Source of the DNA: Trichopria drosophilae
Lineage: Eukaryota > Arthropoda > Insecta > Hymenoptera > Diapriidae
Reading direction: 5' to 3'
DNA length: 64,000 nt
Assembly: GCA_030407085.1 (NCBI GenBank)
Contig: CM059585.1
Location: forward strand, 93,838,501 to 93,902,500
Both the position numbers and the translations under genes were made by a program. A model generated the notes under the pieces. That model was not told the origin of the DNA and searched no databases. It saw only the letters and a program-made list of their open reading frames with translations. Below are positions 44,830-55,475 of this stretch, one piece after another; positions within the stretch are counted from its first letter, which is position 1, and each line of letters starts with the position of its first letter.

Positions 44830-47055
44830 ATTAAAATCTGTGATAAAAATGTTTGTTTCGATTTTAAATATACTAAGAGTGTAGTAGGAAAGACATGTCT
44901 ACGCAAGTTCTCAAATTCTACGGTTGCCATAAGATACCACATCAAACTTTAATTTAAAATTCGTTTAGTAATTGCGTATGATTAACAGTATACGTTACTA
45001 TAGTACCTTAGTAAACTAAAACCTGCATATCGTACTTTTGCTTGTCGTATTAGACAAAGGCACTGATATGTTTTGCAAAAATCTATCAACAAAGCCTTTT
45101 CCCTTTTTATCAATTTCATATAGACAAATAGGAAAACAAACAAATCGATTAAACGCTTCAGCACTTTTGACCGCAGCTAGCTGCGACACGTTTCATTTCG
45201 TCCCGTGGTCGGTGGAATATCGAAACTGATGCAATCCGAACTGGCTCGAGTTCCCGTGGGACGGAAACGGGTAAATGGAATTATCGGCAAGTTTGCAGAA
45301 AAAAATGGACTTCCCTCAATCCATTTTAAAGATGGGATTGAATGGAACGAGAGCAGTTGGTCTAAAACCCTACGATACTGAGCTTTACAACATTTGTTGA
45401 AAAACCTATTGTCGTTCACTGTTATCCTTTACAGCATGTGAATATATATTTCGGTATATCCGACGAAGGTAATTTTTATGTAACATTTTCTGTGAATCAT
45501 TTTGTATTTAGTAGATTAAGGTAATACGAGAAAACTAATTAATTCTCTAAATCAAATGTTTATGATAGAAGAAAATGGGGTATTTTATAACTTGCGGAAA
45601 ACTGGTTTGATAGCACTCCTAGCAGTGAATGCTGTAATCTATGTCCATGATGCTATCACTAAAAGCAAACCATATTCAAAGGCATATTATTATTTAATTG
45701 CATATATAGATATATTTAACAATCATTAATATGAATACCGTGCAAATATAATACGCACTAAAATGAAATAGGTGAATTTTATATAAATGAACATTAAAAA
45801 GTACAGACAGGAGAAAAAACTGGATATTCCAATAGGAACTATATAAACATAAGAAACTGCATCTTACAGCAAGTATTATTATTTCCTATAGTACACGAAA
45901 AAAAAATTAATAGAGTGTTTTTCCTTATATGAAAGTAATTATTTTTAAAAGTTAAAGAGTGTTAAAGATTCTGAGAACGATGTTGTAAGAAATATAGTAT
46001 GTACCAACGTGCTACCAATTAAACTTTTGTTGGTGTGCCGTTTATTGCACTTTAAAAAATCACTTTAATAAACTGAAATTTAGATGGCAATTGAGATATT
46101 TTCCAATCAGACAAAATAACTAAACTAATGCATTACGACCTAATATTACTATTTTAGTAGCATTATTATTTCTTAAGGACGAATAAGAATTATCGTACTC
46201 AAGTTGAACATCGGAAGTCAAGATATATGACAATTTATTATAAAAATCATCTAAACGATTTTTCTGTTATTTCTTTTCTTAATTTACCTAAATCGAGTGG
46301 ATTATATGCTTTATTTAAATCAATAAAAAAACTCTCAATATTATAAATTCGATATTTCATTGTCCAAGGTATGCTCATTAAACAAGAACTGTTTTTATTA
46401 TTAATTACAATCTCGCAAATTTATTTCACTATAAATTAAATGAGCGGTAGCTACATAATAATGATTAATTTGGTTATTTTATTAAAATTATATTTACTAA
46501 ATGATATAACTCAAAAAAGGGGTATTTGTTGTTTATGTATTACTAATAACCTGAAAAGTTTCCTGATAAAATTATCCTATTGTTATAAGACATTGAAAAA
46601 CATTATTGGTGATTCGACTAAGCAGAAAGAAGGTAATAGAAAAGACAGAACATTTTTTAAATTATCGTATTAAATTTCGTTCTATTTACAATCGTTTAAC
46701 TACGATTATAAAGGAAGGGAATTATCTATTTATGCATTTTTTCCTATTTTACATGTAAATGATCAACTTACAGGGAAATTTTCAAAATCTTAATTTTTTC
46801 ATGACGAAACAACATTTTTGTTCGTAATTGGCATAACGCTGATTAAAGTGATATTCATGAGCTTTAAAATGCGGATGTAATTCCGATTCGATTTTTGTTA
46901 AGGCAAAATTGTGATTTTCGGTTTTTGCAGTTTTAGGTTATGGTATCTCAAAATCTTGACGTGATAGAAAATTCTGGATCCAAATTTGGATACAGCTCAA
47001 CGAAAACCTTCGAAAAAGTATTGTCCTGTTTCTGGTTATAAATTTTGTTGGCCTG
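44830..47055. other. AT-rich stretch without recognisable genes
   Basis: No gene over 2.2 kb. The segment 46840-47050 (TTTAAAATGCGGATGTAATT and neighbouring sequence) looks like ordinary degraded repeat DNA but I cannot delimit it. Confidence 0.3.
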
Positions 47056-47056
47056 T

Positions 47057-47668
47057 GTTATTTAATGAAGCCAACAAATTTTTGTTATTCATATTATTTC
47101 TGTTACTGTAACTAAAAATCACGAAATTGTGTTTAAAGAAATTCAGAAAATGTAGCCATAAAAAGCTTCCGTTACATGTTTCTGAAAATTCCTAAAGAAA
47201 TTGTTAACAGTGTGACATCAATATCTTAATTTTAGAGTGTCGAACGGAGCACTCCCCTAAAACGACTTACGCAATTAGCAGTGAAAATGGCATTTTATAC
47301 GAAGTGAAATTTCACTGTAAGCACAAGTGAATTTTCGATATACACTGTTAAAATAGTATATTATGCAACTAGTGCGTAAAGTGTACTTTTTTTCACGATA
47401 GCGACACGTGCAAACAAAGCTCCGGCGACGCCGGCGACGAGTGGGGGACTGTAAAATAGTTGCAGACGCAGTCCCCCACTCGTCGCCGGAACTTTGTTTG
47501 CACGTGTCGAATAATATACTATTCTGAATTTTCTAAAACATGTATCGGAAGCTTTTTACAATTACTGTTTCATAATTTTCTGAACATTTCTCAACATTTA
47601 GTAATTTTTAGTTATAGTAACAGAAATATGCAAGGCGAATAAAGAAATTTTTGGCTTCATGAAATAAT
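47057..47668. mobile_element. 612-bp nested inverted-repeat element
   Basis: The outer arms (47057-47200 and 47527-47668) share AATGAAGCCAA, ATTTCTGTTACTGTAACTAA (one base differs), AAATTCAGAAAAT-like and AAAAAGCTTCCG landmarks. Inside, AATAGTATATTAT near 47353 faces ATAATATACTATT near 47512. At the centre, a GC-rich hairpin pairs 47402-47450 with 47470-47509 (CGACACGTGCAAACAAAG, GTCGCCGG, AGTCCCCCACTC). The left hairpin arm has an extra 9-bp CGACGCCGG copy. GAAGTGAAATTTCACTGTAA near 47320 contains the palindrome of the 42.2/48.3 kb family. Confidence 0.7.
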
Positions 47669-47669
47669 T

Positions 47670-48300
47670 TATCAAGCTGTTTGATATAGTTATGTACGTA
47701 AATTATTAATAATTTAAGTTGAGTTGTTGTTAATTACATAAATAAATTATATAAATTATATTAAATTTATTGAACCAACAATAGCACACAAATTTTCATC
47801 ATGCAATAAATTATTATTCATATATTGCGATTGTACTCGTTTCAACGTCTCAATAGTTGTATGATATTCGGAGGATGTGAAATACTCTGTAGGTGTCGAA
47901 GCTACATTATAGAATCCCTTATGATCGAATCAAAACCCAACTTCTACAACAGAAATCGCACGTGCCACTTCTAAAGACGCTAACGTCGCGTCTGCGCCTG
48001 GCGACGACGAATCAAACTAACTTCACCTTCGCTTGTTGATTCATAGTCATATTTCCGTTACAAGTTTCGGAGTTTTCTTAGACTGTTGCATAATTTGCCT
48101 GTCCCTTACATGTTTTAGTAAAATTCTGTTACTCCGGCAACATAAAAATATCAGAATTTACCGAACATTTCTAACAGTGTACGTACAATGTGATTTATGT
48201 ATTTATGGATTACATACGTGTTTTCTGGGACAAACATTACTTAACAAATTTTCATAGATTACCGATCATCGATGTCTATTATGCCAGACGGTACTCGCAA
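47670..48300. other. Unassigned spacer
   Basis: Nothing recognised. Confidence 0.3.
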
Positions 48301-48305
48301 GCAAG

Positions 48306-48484
48306 TCTCTAAATTCCTTGAAGTGAAAATTGAGCCTTTCGCGAAGAGTGAAATTTTCGCTCTATTAATAGTGATATTTCACTCTATTAGGAGTGAGCTT
48401 TGTTTCTGAAATGTCACTCTTCATGGAGTAAAATTTTTGTTAATAAAAGAGTGGCTCAATTTTCACTTCAAGAAATTTAGAGAG
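48306..48484. mobile_element. 179-bp MITE of the AGTGAAATTTCACT family
   Basis: The ends TCTCTAAATTCCTTGAAGTG and, inverted, TCTCTAAATTTCTTGAAGTG extend with GAAAATTGAGCC into about 31-bp terminal inverted repeats. Between them, AGAGTGAAATTTTCGCTC, GTGATATTTCACTC, GAGTGAGC and GTCACTCTT repeat the self-complementary word. It is the clearest copy of a family also seen at 42247 and inside 47057-47668. Confidence 0.7.
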
Positions 48485-48534
48485 AACGAGCGTGACGATA
48501 GATTCACAACACGCGTTTCTTATGGTAGCACGTC

Positions 48535-48672
48535 TTTATTTCACGGACAAATAATCGCACGAAAAAATATCACGGACATTTGATCACATGTCAAACTGTC
48601 ACAGTGATAAAATGTCTCGCATAAAAATATCACAATGACAAAATATCACATTGATAAAATATCACTAAAAAT
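48535..48672 (+). repeat. Degenerate tandem repeat of AAAATATCAC
   Basis: AAAATATCAC occurs four times (near 48563, 48623, 48640 and 48657) with AATAATCGCAC, GATCACATG and GATAAAATGTCTCGC variants, at a period of about 17 bp in the second half. No borders or coding potential. Confidence 0.6.
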
Positions 48673-48721
48673 TTATATAACTAAAAATTTCCCCGCATAC
48701 CCATATTCATTTATGCATTAT

Positions 48722-48800
48722 CAGAAGTAAGCGGAATTCTGACCGGTTTGGTTAGGCCAGTTTTAGGACACGCATATGCTTTTAGACATTATATAGGAAA
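48722..48800. repeat. ACCGGTTTGG repeat, copy 2
   Basis: AGAAGTAA, GAATTCTGACCGGTTTGGTT at 48724-48754 matches the start of the repeat at 33960. Similarity fades after the GGACAC word. Confidence 0.45.
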
Positions 48801-48884
48801 TTAACCTCATTTCATCGCTTGCGAGAATGATACTGCACAGAGTGGCTATGTTAAATATGATGCATATGCGCCGCTAGATGAAGA

Positions 48885-48905
48885 GGATTTATATATATAT
48901 ATATC
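48885..48905. repeat. (TA)n microsatellite
   Basis: About nine TA units. Confidence 0.9.
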
Positions 48906-49094
48906 AGCTTTTTTAGTCTTTCTGTCAAATCGTCTGGTCAATGTTCACTTTCAAATGGACGCAATGTGTCATACAATGGCTTTCGAGATTTTTTTGCTAC
49001 CAGTGATTCAATACAGTGAATATGTATCTGTTACAAGAGAGACCAGTCGATTGAACATCCGTTTCAGTGAATCTTCTGACATCAGCTTGTCATT

Positions 49095-49547
49095 TTAAGG
49101 AGGTCGGTATGGTTAAGAATTACCAAACAGATTCTGACGAAAAAATTACTAAACGTTAATATGAATATAAAATGAATTCCCTGAAAATTTTGAGTCATTT
49201 GGATACCTCAGAGTTGAGAAATTATGAAAAACATTTTGTGCCTATTAACATAGTGTCTTATGTAATATGGCATTTTTCAAGTCTTTATATATGCGAGATT
49301 TGCACAGAATTAACACATAGATTTACTTAAAATTAATGTCGATTAAAGAAAAATATATAATAAATGTTCGAGAGAAAGAATTAGATCGATTGGATACGCT
49401 AGGTAAGAGAACTTCGATGAAATTATTGTATAAAGTTCATTATCTTACAGGTTAGAAGCCATTATTCGACTTTCAAACGGTACTGAACTAGTCAAAATCG
49501 GGCGAAAATTGCACTTGACTCCCTGCATATCATACCAACCTCCTTAA
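49095..49547. mobile_element. 453-bp TTAA-flanked element
   Basis: TTAA at 49095-49098 is followed by GGAGGTCGGTATG, and the inverse CATACCAACCTCC precedes TTAA at 49544-49547. The terminal inverted repeats are short (about 14-17 bp), unlike the long arms of the other TTAA element. The interior is AT-rich and noncoding. The target site suggests a piggyBac-type MITE. Confidence 0.65.
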
Positions 49548-50640
49548 CCCGTTTCTGCTCAAACGGACAAGAATTTTACCTTATTTTGAAAGGCACAATT
49601 ATTATGGTAAACAATCAAATATTTTATCGCCGATAAATCTTCTACTATTTTTGGGTATGCTCTTTTCAATTATGGCCATAGTTATGGTGGTCAATACGTC
49701 TTTTTTTTTAATATGGCGTTTTAAAACTACAAAAACAAACGAAAAACATTTTCTCTCTTCCGATTTATGGGGAGTATCTTACAACCTTAACAGACCACAC
49801 TTTCATTGGCTATATATCTTCAGCCGTCCATTTTTCTCCAAATGTAATAGAAGTCACTCGGGTCTAAAACGTAGACGACTCCTGCGGATATTCATAAACG
49901 TTTTACGATGCAATTGCTATATGGCGTTAATCGATACTGATATCGAATGTACTGTTAAGTCTTTATGGAATTTATTATCTAATTAACGTGCAGTCTATAT
50001 ATTTTTTCTAACGTTACATATCAACATATTTAATGTCTCCGCTAGAAAATCAACACGGTGCTACGTTGGCACAATTACGGCTCCCCTATTTTCTTATCCG
50101 GAGATAGAACGGCACAAACTGGCGACAGACAATGAATTGTTACTTTCTCACATGCTATCTTAATATTGACATTCGATAGAAACTAAAAGAAATTTGTCTA
50201 GCAATATCCATAGACTAGCCGCAGCGTAGAACTGACGTGTCACTGCTGTTTCGTTAGCTGGTTTTAGCGTGTTGCAAGACTTGCCAAAGGGGGCTCTATT
50301 ATTACACAATAAAGCGTGACTTTTGGAGCAATAGTTTATTAATTATTTATTGCCGTAAACGATTACAATAAATATTCCTTTGAATATCTTATTAACAAAT
50401 AAGCTGTAGTACAATATACTCTGTGATTCCATATAACATCAGTATAGCGTGTTCTCAACGGTAAGTTAGTTGAAAATGTTATAACATCACCCTGGTAGAA
50501 CCACGGTAGCAATTGTCAGGGGTTAGCTTTAAATCGTGACGTTTTATTCGGGTCTGGTGCAATGTGCATGCGTGTCTAGACAAAACATGACGATCTCCAG
50601 TCTAGTGTCAGCGCGGCTGATTCTGATTGTTACTGCGGCA
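49548..50640. other. Stretch without recognised genes
   Basis: A 111-codon frame at 49651-49986 begins MGMLFSIMAIVMVVNTSFFL, a hydrophobic start, but has no recognised domain, and I see no supporting neighbouring exon. Nothing else noted. Confidence 0.3.
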
Positions 50641-50945
50641 AATACCCATTTGAGGTTAATTTCCTCCAGTCTAAGGCATATCTAGTACCAGTAAGGAAGT
50701 ACAGCGTGCACTGAAAGAAGTTTAGGAGAACACCGGTGTTGCCTACTGTATACAGTAGTGACAATGTCAGAGACAACGGTGGCTCAGTTTGGAAGCGAAC
50801 TGTCACTGTTACTCCCGGGTCATTGGGAACAGTGAGAGTACTGTCGCATGTAAACAATGAGACAGCTATTGTACTGTTTTGTACGACAGTAAGTAAATAT
50901 GAAACAGATCTCTTGTTTTCGAGCAATTGTCTATTCGTACCAGGC
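50641..50945. repeat. ACAGT/ACTGT-rich GC-elevated cluster
   Basis: TACTGTATACAGTA (50744-50757) is a perfect palindrome. GAACTGTCACTGTTACTCC, GGGAACAGTGAGAGTACTG, TGTACTGTTTTGTACGACAG and similar words follow. It is another self-complementary word cluster, with GC above the flanks. The overlapping open frames on both strands reflect this composition. Confidence 0.4.
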
Positions 50946-50949
50946 TAGC

Positions 50950-51829
50950 TCCTGACATATTCTAGCGATCTGTTGGTCACCATCATTCTAGTTTTTTTAG
51001 TTATTTTTTTATTCATGTCTTGCAATTCAATAAATATCAAAAGCGAAAAAACTGAAAAAAGTGATTACTTATATCGGGGGTTATACATGAAATATTATAC
51101 GGTGCTATAATACGACGTTTCATGCAACTACAAACTAAATTTTAGGGGGTAAACATACTTACATGTTTTTCAGAGATCGACTAAAGCTAAAGTAATTTCG
51201 TACAGAAGTTTGATCGCTTTTTTATGTATACATATGAACTTGCCTTGTTTATATAAAAAAAAATAAGCGTTATATCACGATTAAATTTGAAAACCTCACC
51301 ATCAGCTCTATTCCTTCATTTCCTCAAAGAACCACTACACAAGTTTAAGATCATCCGAAACTTTTTTGTTCTTATCAAAATCTTTGTAGCGGTATTCAGT
51401 AGCATTGAGTATATCGCAAACTGAGATTTATGCTAAGTACTATCCAGTTTGTGATAAATCCTAAGCTTAGCACAACGCATACAGTTGTGTGCACGCCGAT
51501 AATATCGGACGAAATTAATCGCATACGTAATCTCAATTAAGAAGTGTCCCAGTTTAACAATTCAATAGCCATTTTTAATGTTTCTAAATAGTAAAATAGA
51601 CATTTGATAACCTCTTGCAGTAGTCATAATAACGACTATACAGTAAGGTTTACTATATTAGTAACATTCTCCTGACTAAAATTTTTCCTTAGTGTTAATT
51701 CTATTATTCTGAAATATTGCAAACGTTTCTACAGTGATAACACGTTGATAAAAAAGCAAAATTATAACAACGCAATTGATTTTTTAGCTTACAAATTGAA
51801 AGACGAACGAACCTTCCGAACACATCCGG
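50950..51829. other. AT-rich stretch without recognisable features
   Basis: Nothing supported; TTTGTGATAAATCCTAAGC near 51460 partly inverts GAGATTTATGC near 51423. Confidence 0.3.
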
Positions 51830-52740
51830 TCTGCCGGATTGCACGTTTTCAAAACACGCATACTCCGAAAAAAAACGCCTCGCGCTGAAGAGGGGATATA
51901 TCGAAGAGGATCTGACATGCCTTTGCGTGCATTCCTGAAGGTTGGAAGCATCGTAAGTACATTCGCTGCATCTTTTCCGTTTTATGCCGTCTTAAGGAAT
52001 CTCGTTATCGAGCTGCGTTACGCCGAATTAAAGGGGTATGATGAAAGGCCTATAGGGGTCGTGCCCGAGACCACGCCTTATTCTTCGTCTCATTCCCTCT
52101 CTTTATATCTCCCTTTCTCCAAACACTGTGTCCCCCCGCTCGAGTCAAAAAATTCAGGAGCACAAAGGACCAACGTTGAACGCCGAGAGTGGTTTCGACA
52201 GATACATGTACATGCTTTCCCACATGCCTGAACTCAAGCTTGTAAGTACAGACACACACTTACAAATACTCACTCCCACATATACGTAGAGATCCAACAC
52301 AAGGTTTTTTGCCCTTCACGCCGTTGGCGACGACCAGCCACCGACACCGATCCTTCTTAAACTATGTTCCATCCTCGAGGTCAGGCCGGTCGGGCTCATT
52401 TGGCGAAATAAGCATCAAGAGCGTGCTCGTTCATCGCGCTACTCCGAAACGCTACGCGCCGACAAAATGGCGTGGTGGAGCATTTCGTCACGAATGTCAC
52501 GTGTGTTGACCTTTCGAAGAGGCGTTAAAACGGGATATACTTGCAGCATCGGTATTGTGGAAAAGGGAGAACGGAGGTGCGAGATCGAAAAATGCCGTAG
52601 GGATCGTGTCAAATTTGAAGGGTCGCGTTTTGCTCCTATGACGTTGTAATGGTGCTCGTGACGCGTATTGCGAATTTTTCGAATTGCTCGAGGGCACTAT
52701 CTGTTGTCGTGATTCGTGAACGTTTATCATTTTGAAGACT
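51830..52740. other. Largest CpG-rich patch, with a 130-codon open frame
   Basis: About 900 bp of elevated GC and CpG. The longest plus-strand frame (51839-52231) reads MHVFKTRILRKKTPRAEEG, then GSDMPLRAFLKVGSIVSTFA and IGVVPETTPYSS, with no family I recognise. A GTAAGT donor-like word lies inside it near 51954, so an exon ending there is conceivable. Later frames (52309-52649, and minus 52730-52497) overlap each other. It could be a gene start or an unmethylated regulatory region, and I cannot choose. No repeat structure is visible. Confidence 0.3.
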
Positions 52741-54920
52741 TGTAAACGGGTTAAACTTGTTCATGGAGTTAAATGTCACGAAAACGATCATGGCTCTAAC
52801 GTCAACCTTAACAATGACGTTTTATTTTGACCAGAAGAAAATTCGTTGATAAGATAAAATACGGAGAGTATCCCATAAGAACTTTGCTAGACATAGAAAT
52901 TTAGTTCAAGATATGAAAATCCTGACTTGTTATATGAAAACTATTAGCGAAGTATAGACAATATACAAAGAAAATTCGAAGAATACATTACTAATATCAG
53001 ATGTTTACGCTATCAAGGGTACTGTTTCGAAAAAATGCCAGAAGGAAAAAAACAACATATATTTTGTAAAACCTGGTTTGTAGGTGACTCGTTCCCATGG
53101 TGGTTTCTGTAAAATGCATAAACTACAAAGATAGAAATACAAGTTAAATGGAAACGTCGTAGACAGAATGTTATTACTTCAGTGAGCCATACAGTCGTTA
53201 TTTTCTACATCGGACGGAATGTCAGTTTTTCAGAAATTGCGAAACTTTGGAAGATATATCTACTATATACCATACATATACCATAAATACAATGTAAACG
53301 AAACAAACTATTTTACATGTAGCAACAACCTATTATATGTATATCATAAAAAAGGAGTAATGGACCAATTTTCGAAAGTTCGTATTCTTACCATGCATAC
53401 ATACCAAAAAAATAAATATTGCACGAGTAATGCACCTTTTTGTAACTTTTTACCTTATTTATGCCGTGTCACATTAGAAACATCGCAATTCCACGAAGTT
53501 AACGTTCACCACCTGAAATTTTACACTCTCTCAAAAGCGTTTGTTTTTTTACACTGAAAATAAATAATAGAGCTCTTATATAGAAGTTTAACAAATATTA
53601 GCAGAGAATGTCTTGAATTGAGTAGTAGCTATCTATGATTTCGCTCCGACCACAAACAAGAAATTCTTCTCGTTATATAGGGAAATTGGAATAAGTATAT
53701 TTGCGTCTAAGTAAAATTTTCTGATCCCAAATAAATTGTGTTTATGTCGAATTCACTTGTTAGAAATATCATTTTCTACGTATTACTTGTTCTCTAGAAC
53801 AGAAATTTACAGTGTCTATGATAATTTGTCATATTTTAATTCATAATTTAAGTAATAATGGTGCTAAATAAGCTATGTAAGGAGCGGCTAACTGGTCGAA
53901 AACGTGGACACCCGAGAAAAGTTATGACGCTGCCCGAAGAACGTTTTCATCATTTTTTAAATTTTTCGTCTTGTTTTGTTTAAAGCTTGATCAATAAATA
54001 TAGCGAAAATTGACGTTGTGAGTCTTGAATAAAATCATTAAAACCGGATAGAGCGGCAGTGTCGAGACGTGGTCAGACATTTTGTGTTCTGCACTAAAAA
54101 TAATACGAAGAAAAGGCACGAACACATTTTTTTCAAACCAGAAAGTTGGTAAATACAAAATGACTCGATGTTCTCCGAGTTCTGTTTTTTTCACAATATC
54201 ATCTACCAAATCGAGTAAATATTAGCAACAGAAATTTTGTAGACTTAGACTTTTTGGCACTCCGAAAAGCTAGTTTGTACTCGATGATACTTATTTATAT
54301 ATGTTACTTATTCATCTAACATACTTTTATTTATGTTCCTACATAATAACCTAATCTAACTACAACAACTTTTTCCTGCAAATGTGAAACTCTACTGTGA
54401 TTTTTGTCAAAATTTCTAACTTTCTAAATTTCTAATAGATACTAAATCCAATTACATATAATACTTTCCTTGTATTACAACATACCTTTATTTTTAACAC
54501 GAAAAGCTAATGTTATGTCCTAAATATTTCGTTGCAATGAATTCAATATAAGATTGTGATGGAAATCGAAATCAATGCTTCCTTATGTTTCGAAGGAACA
54601 GTAATTACAAATGGTAACTACTATTGAAATAGTGACCCATACATAAAAAGGTACGGATAAGCTCATACATGAGAGCATACTTAAAGTCCGACTCATGAAA
54701 ATGGATCTGGGCCAATGTCAAACCATTATCCGTTCACATAAAGGTTAACTCACGATATCTGGTACGTAAGTCTTATACCGGGTGGAACGTAAAGATGCAA
54801 ACAAAGAGAAGCAAGTTCTTTATATGTTACATTGCAGTCTTCGTCATTGGTTGTAGGGTTATGGCTTAATTAGATACGTTTAGGTTTGTGTATAAAAGAG
54901 CATAACAGAAACGTTCTGCA
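52741..54920. other. AT-rich stretch without recognised genes
   Basis: Short frames at 53219-53557 and 54209-53991 lack motifs. A plus-strand phrase near 53880 (ERLTGRKRGHPRKVMTLPEE) is too short to assign. Confidence 0.3.
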
Positions 54921-54924
54921 AAAA

Positions 54925-55196
54925 GAGAGCACTCGAAAGACTGATAAATCAAAAAGCGGACAGGTCAAAAGACCAATAGTAAAAAAATCAACATTTAAAA
55001 ACCCGACAGGTCTAAAGACCAATAGTCAAAGAACCAAAACATGAAAAGCCGGCAGGTCAAAAAACCGACAATCGAAAAGCCGACGCTTCAAAATGTCCGC
55101 TTGTCGATGTGCCGGCTTTTTGACAGTCAGCTTTTCCATTGGCGGATTTATGACAGTCCGTTTTTTTACCTGTCGTTTTTTCGACCAGCACTCTAA
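54925..55196. repeat. Cluster of GACAGGTCAAA/GCCGGCTTTTTGAC words
   Basis: Roughly 17-bp degenerate units on both strands: GCGGACAGGTCAAAAGACC, CCCGACAGGTCTAAAGACC, GCCGGCAGGTCAAAAAACC, then inverted TGCCGGCTTTTTGACAG, GTCAGCTTTTCC, GACAGTCCGTTTTTT and CCTGTCGTTTTTTCG. Orientation switches near 55090, so the whole block can fold back. Outer words GAGCACTCGAAA and TTCGACCAGCACTC may be decayed termini. Confidence 0.65.
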
Positions 55197-55273
55197 TATA
55201 AGATGGACACTCAATAACTTCCATTCGATGACAACAAAATAAAAATAAAACAGGTCTAATAAAGAGAAGAATT

Positions 55274-55475
55274 GTACATTGAAAAAAATGTCTGTTTTCA
55301 TCTAAATATTTATTTCGCTGCAAGTAAAATATTTACTTGCATTAAGAATATATGTTTTTATTTCTAACAAATATATTTGCTCATTTAAGTGAATGTGGCT
55401 TATTTTAACATAATATTTTCTTACGTCACGTAAATATTTACTTGCGACTATTCAAGTAAATATTTCTCTGAAATT
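55274..55475. repeat. Cluster of AGTAAATATTTACT palindromes
   Basis: TACATTGAAAAAAATGTCTG at the start is like the ACACTGAAAAAAG start at 40.4 kb. It is followed by GCAAGTAAAATATTTACTTGC, CGTAAATATTTACTTGCG and TCAAGTAAATATTTC over 200 bp. The central word is a perfect palindrome. No coding capacity. Confidence 0.55.

Noticed and set aside
49651..49986. 111-codon frame with hydrophobic N-terminus
   Set aside because: A hydrophobic start alone is common in T-rich DNA; no domain, no neighbouring exon and no repeat match.
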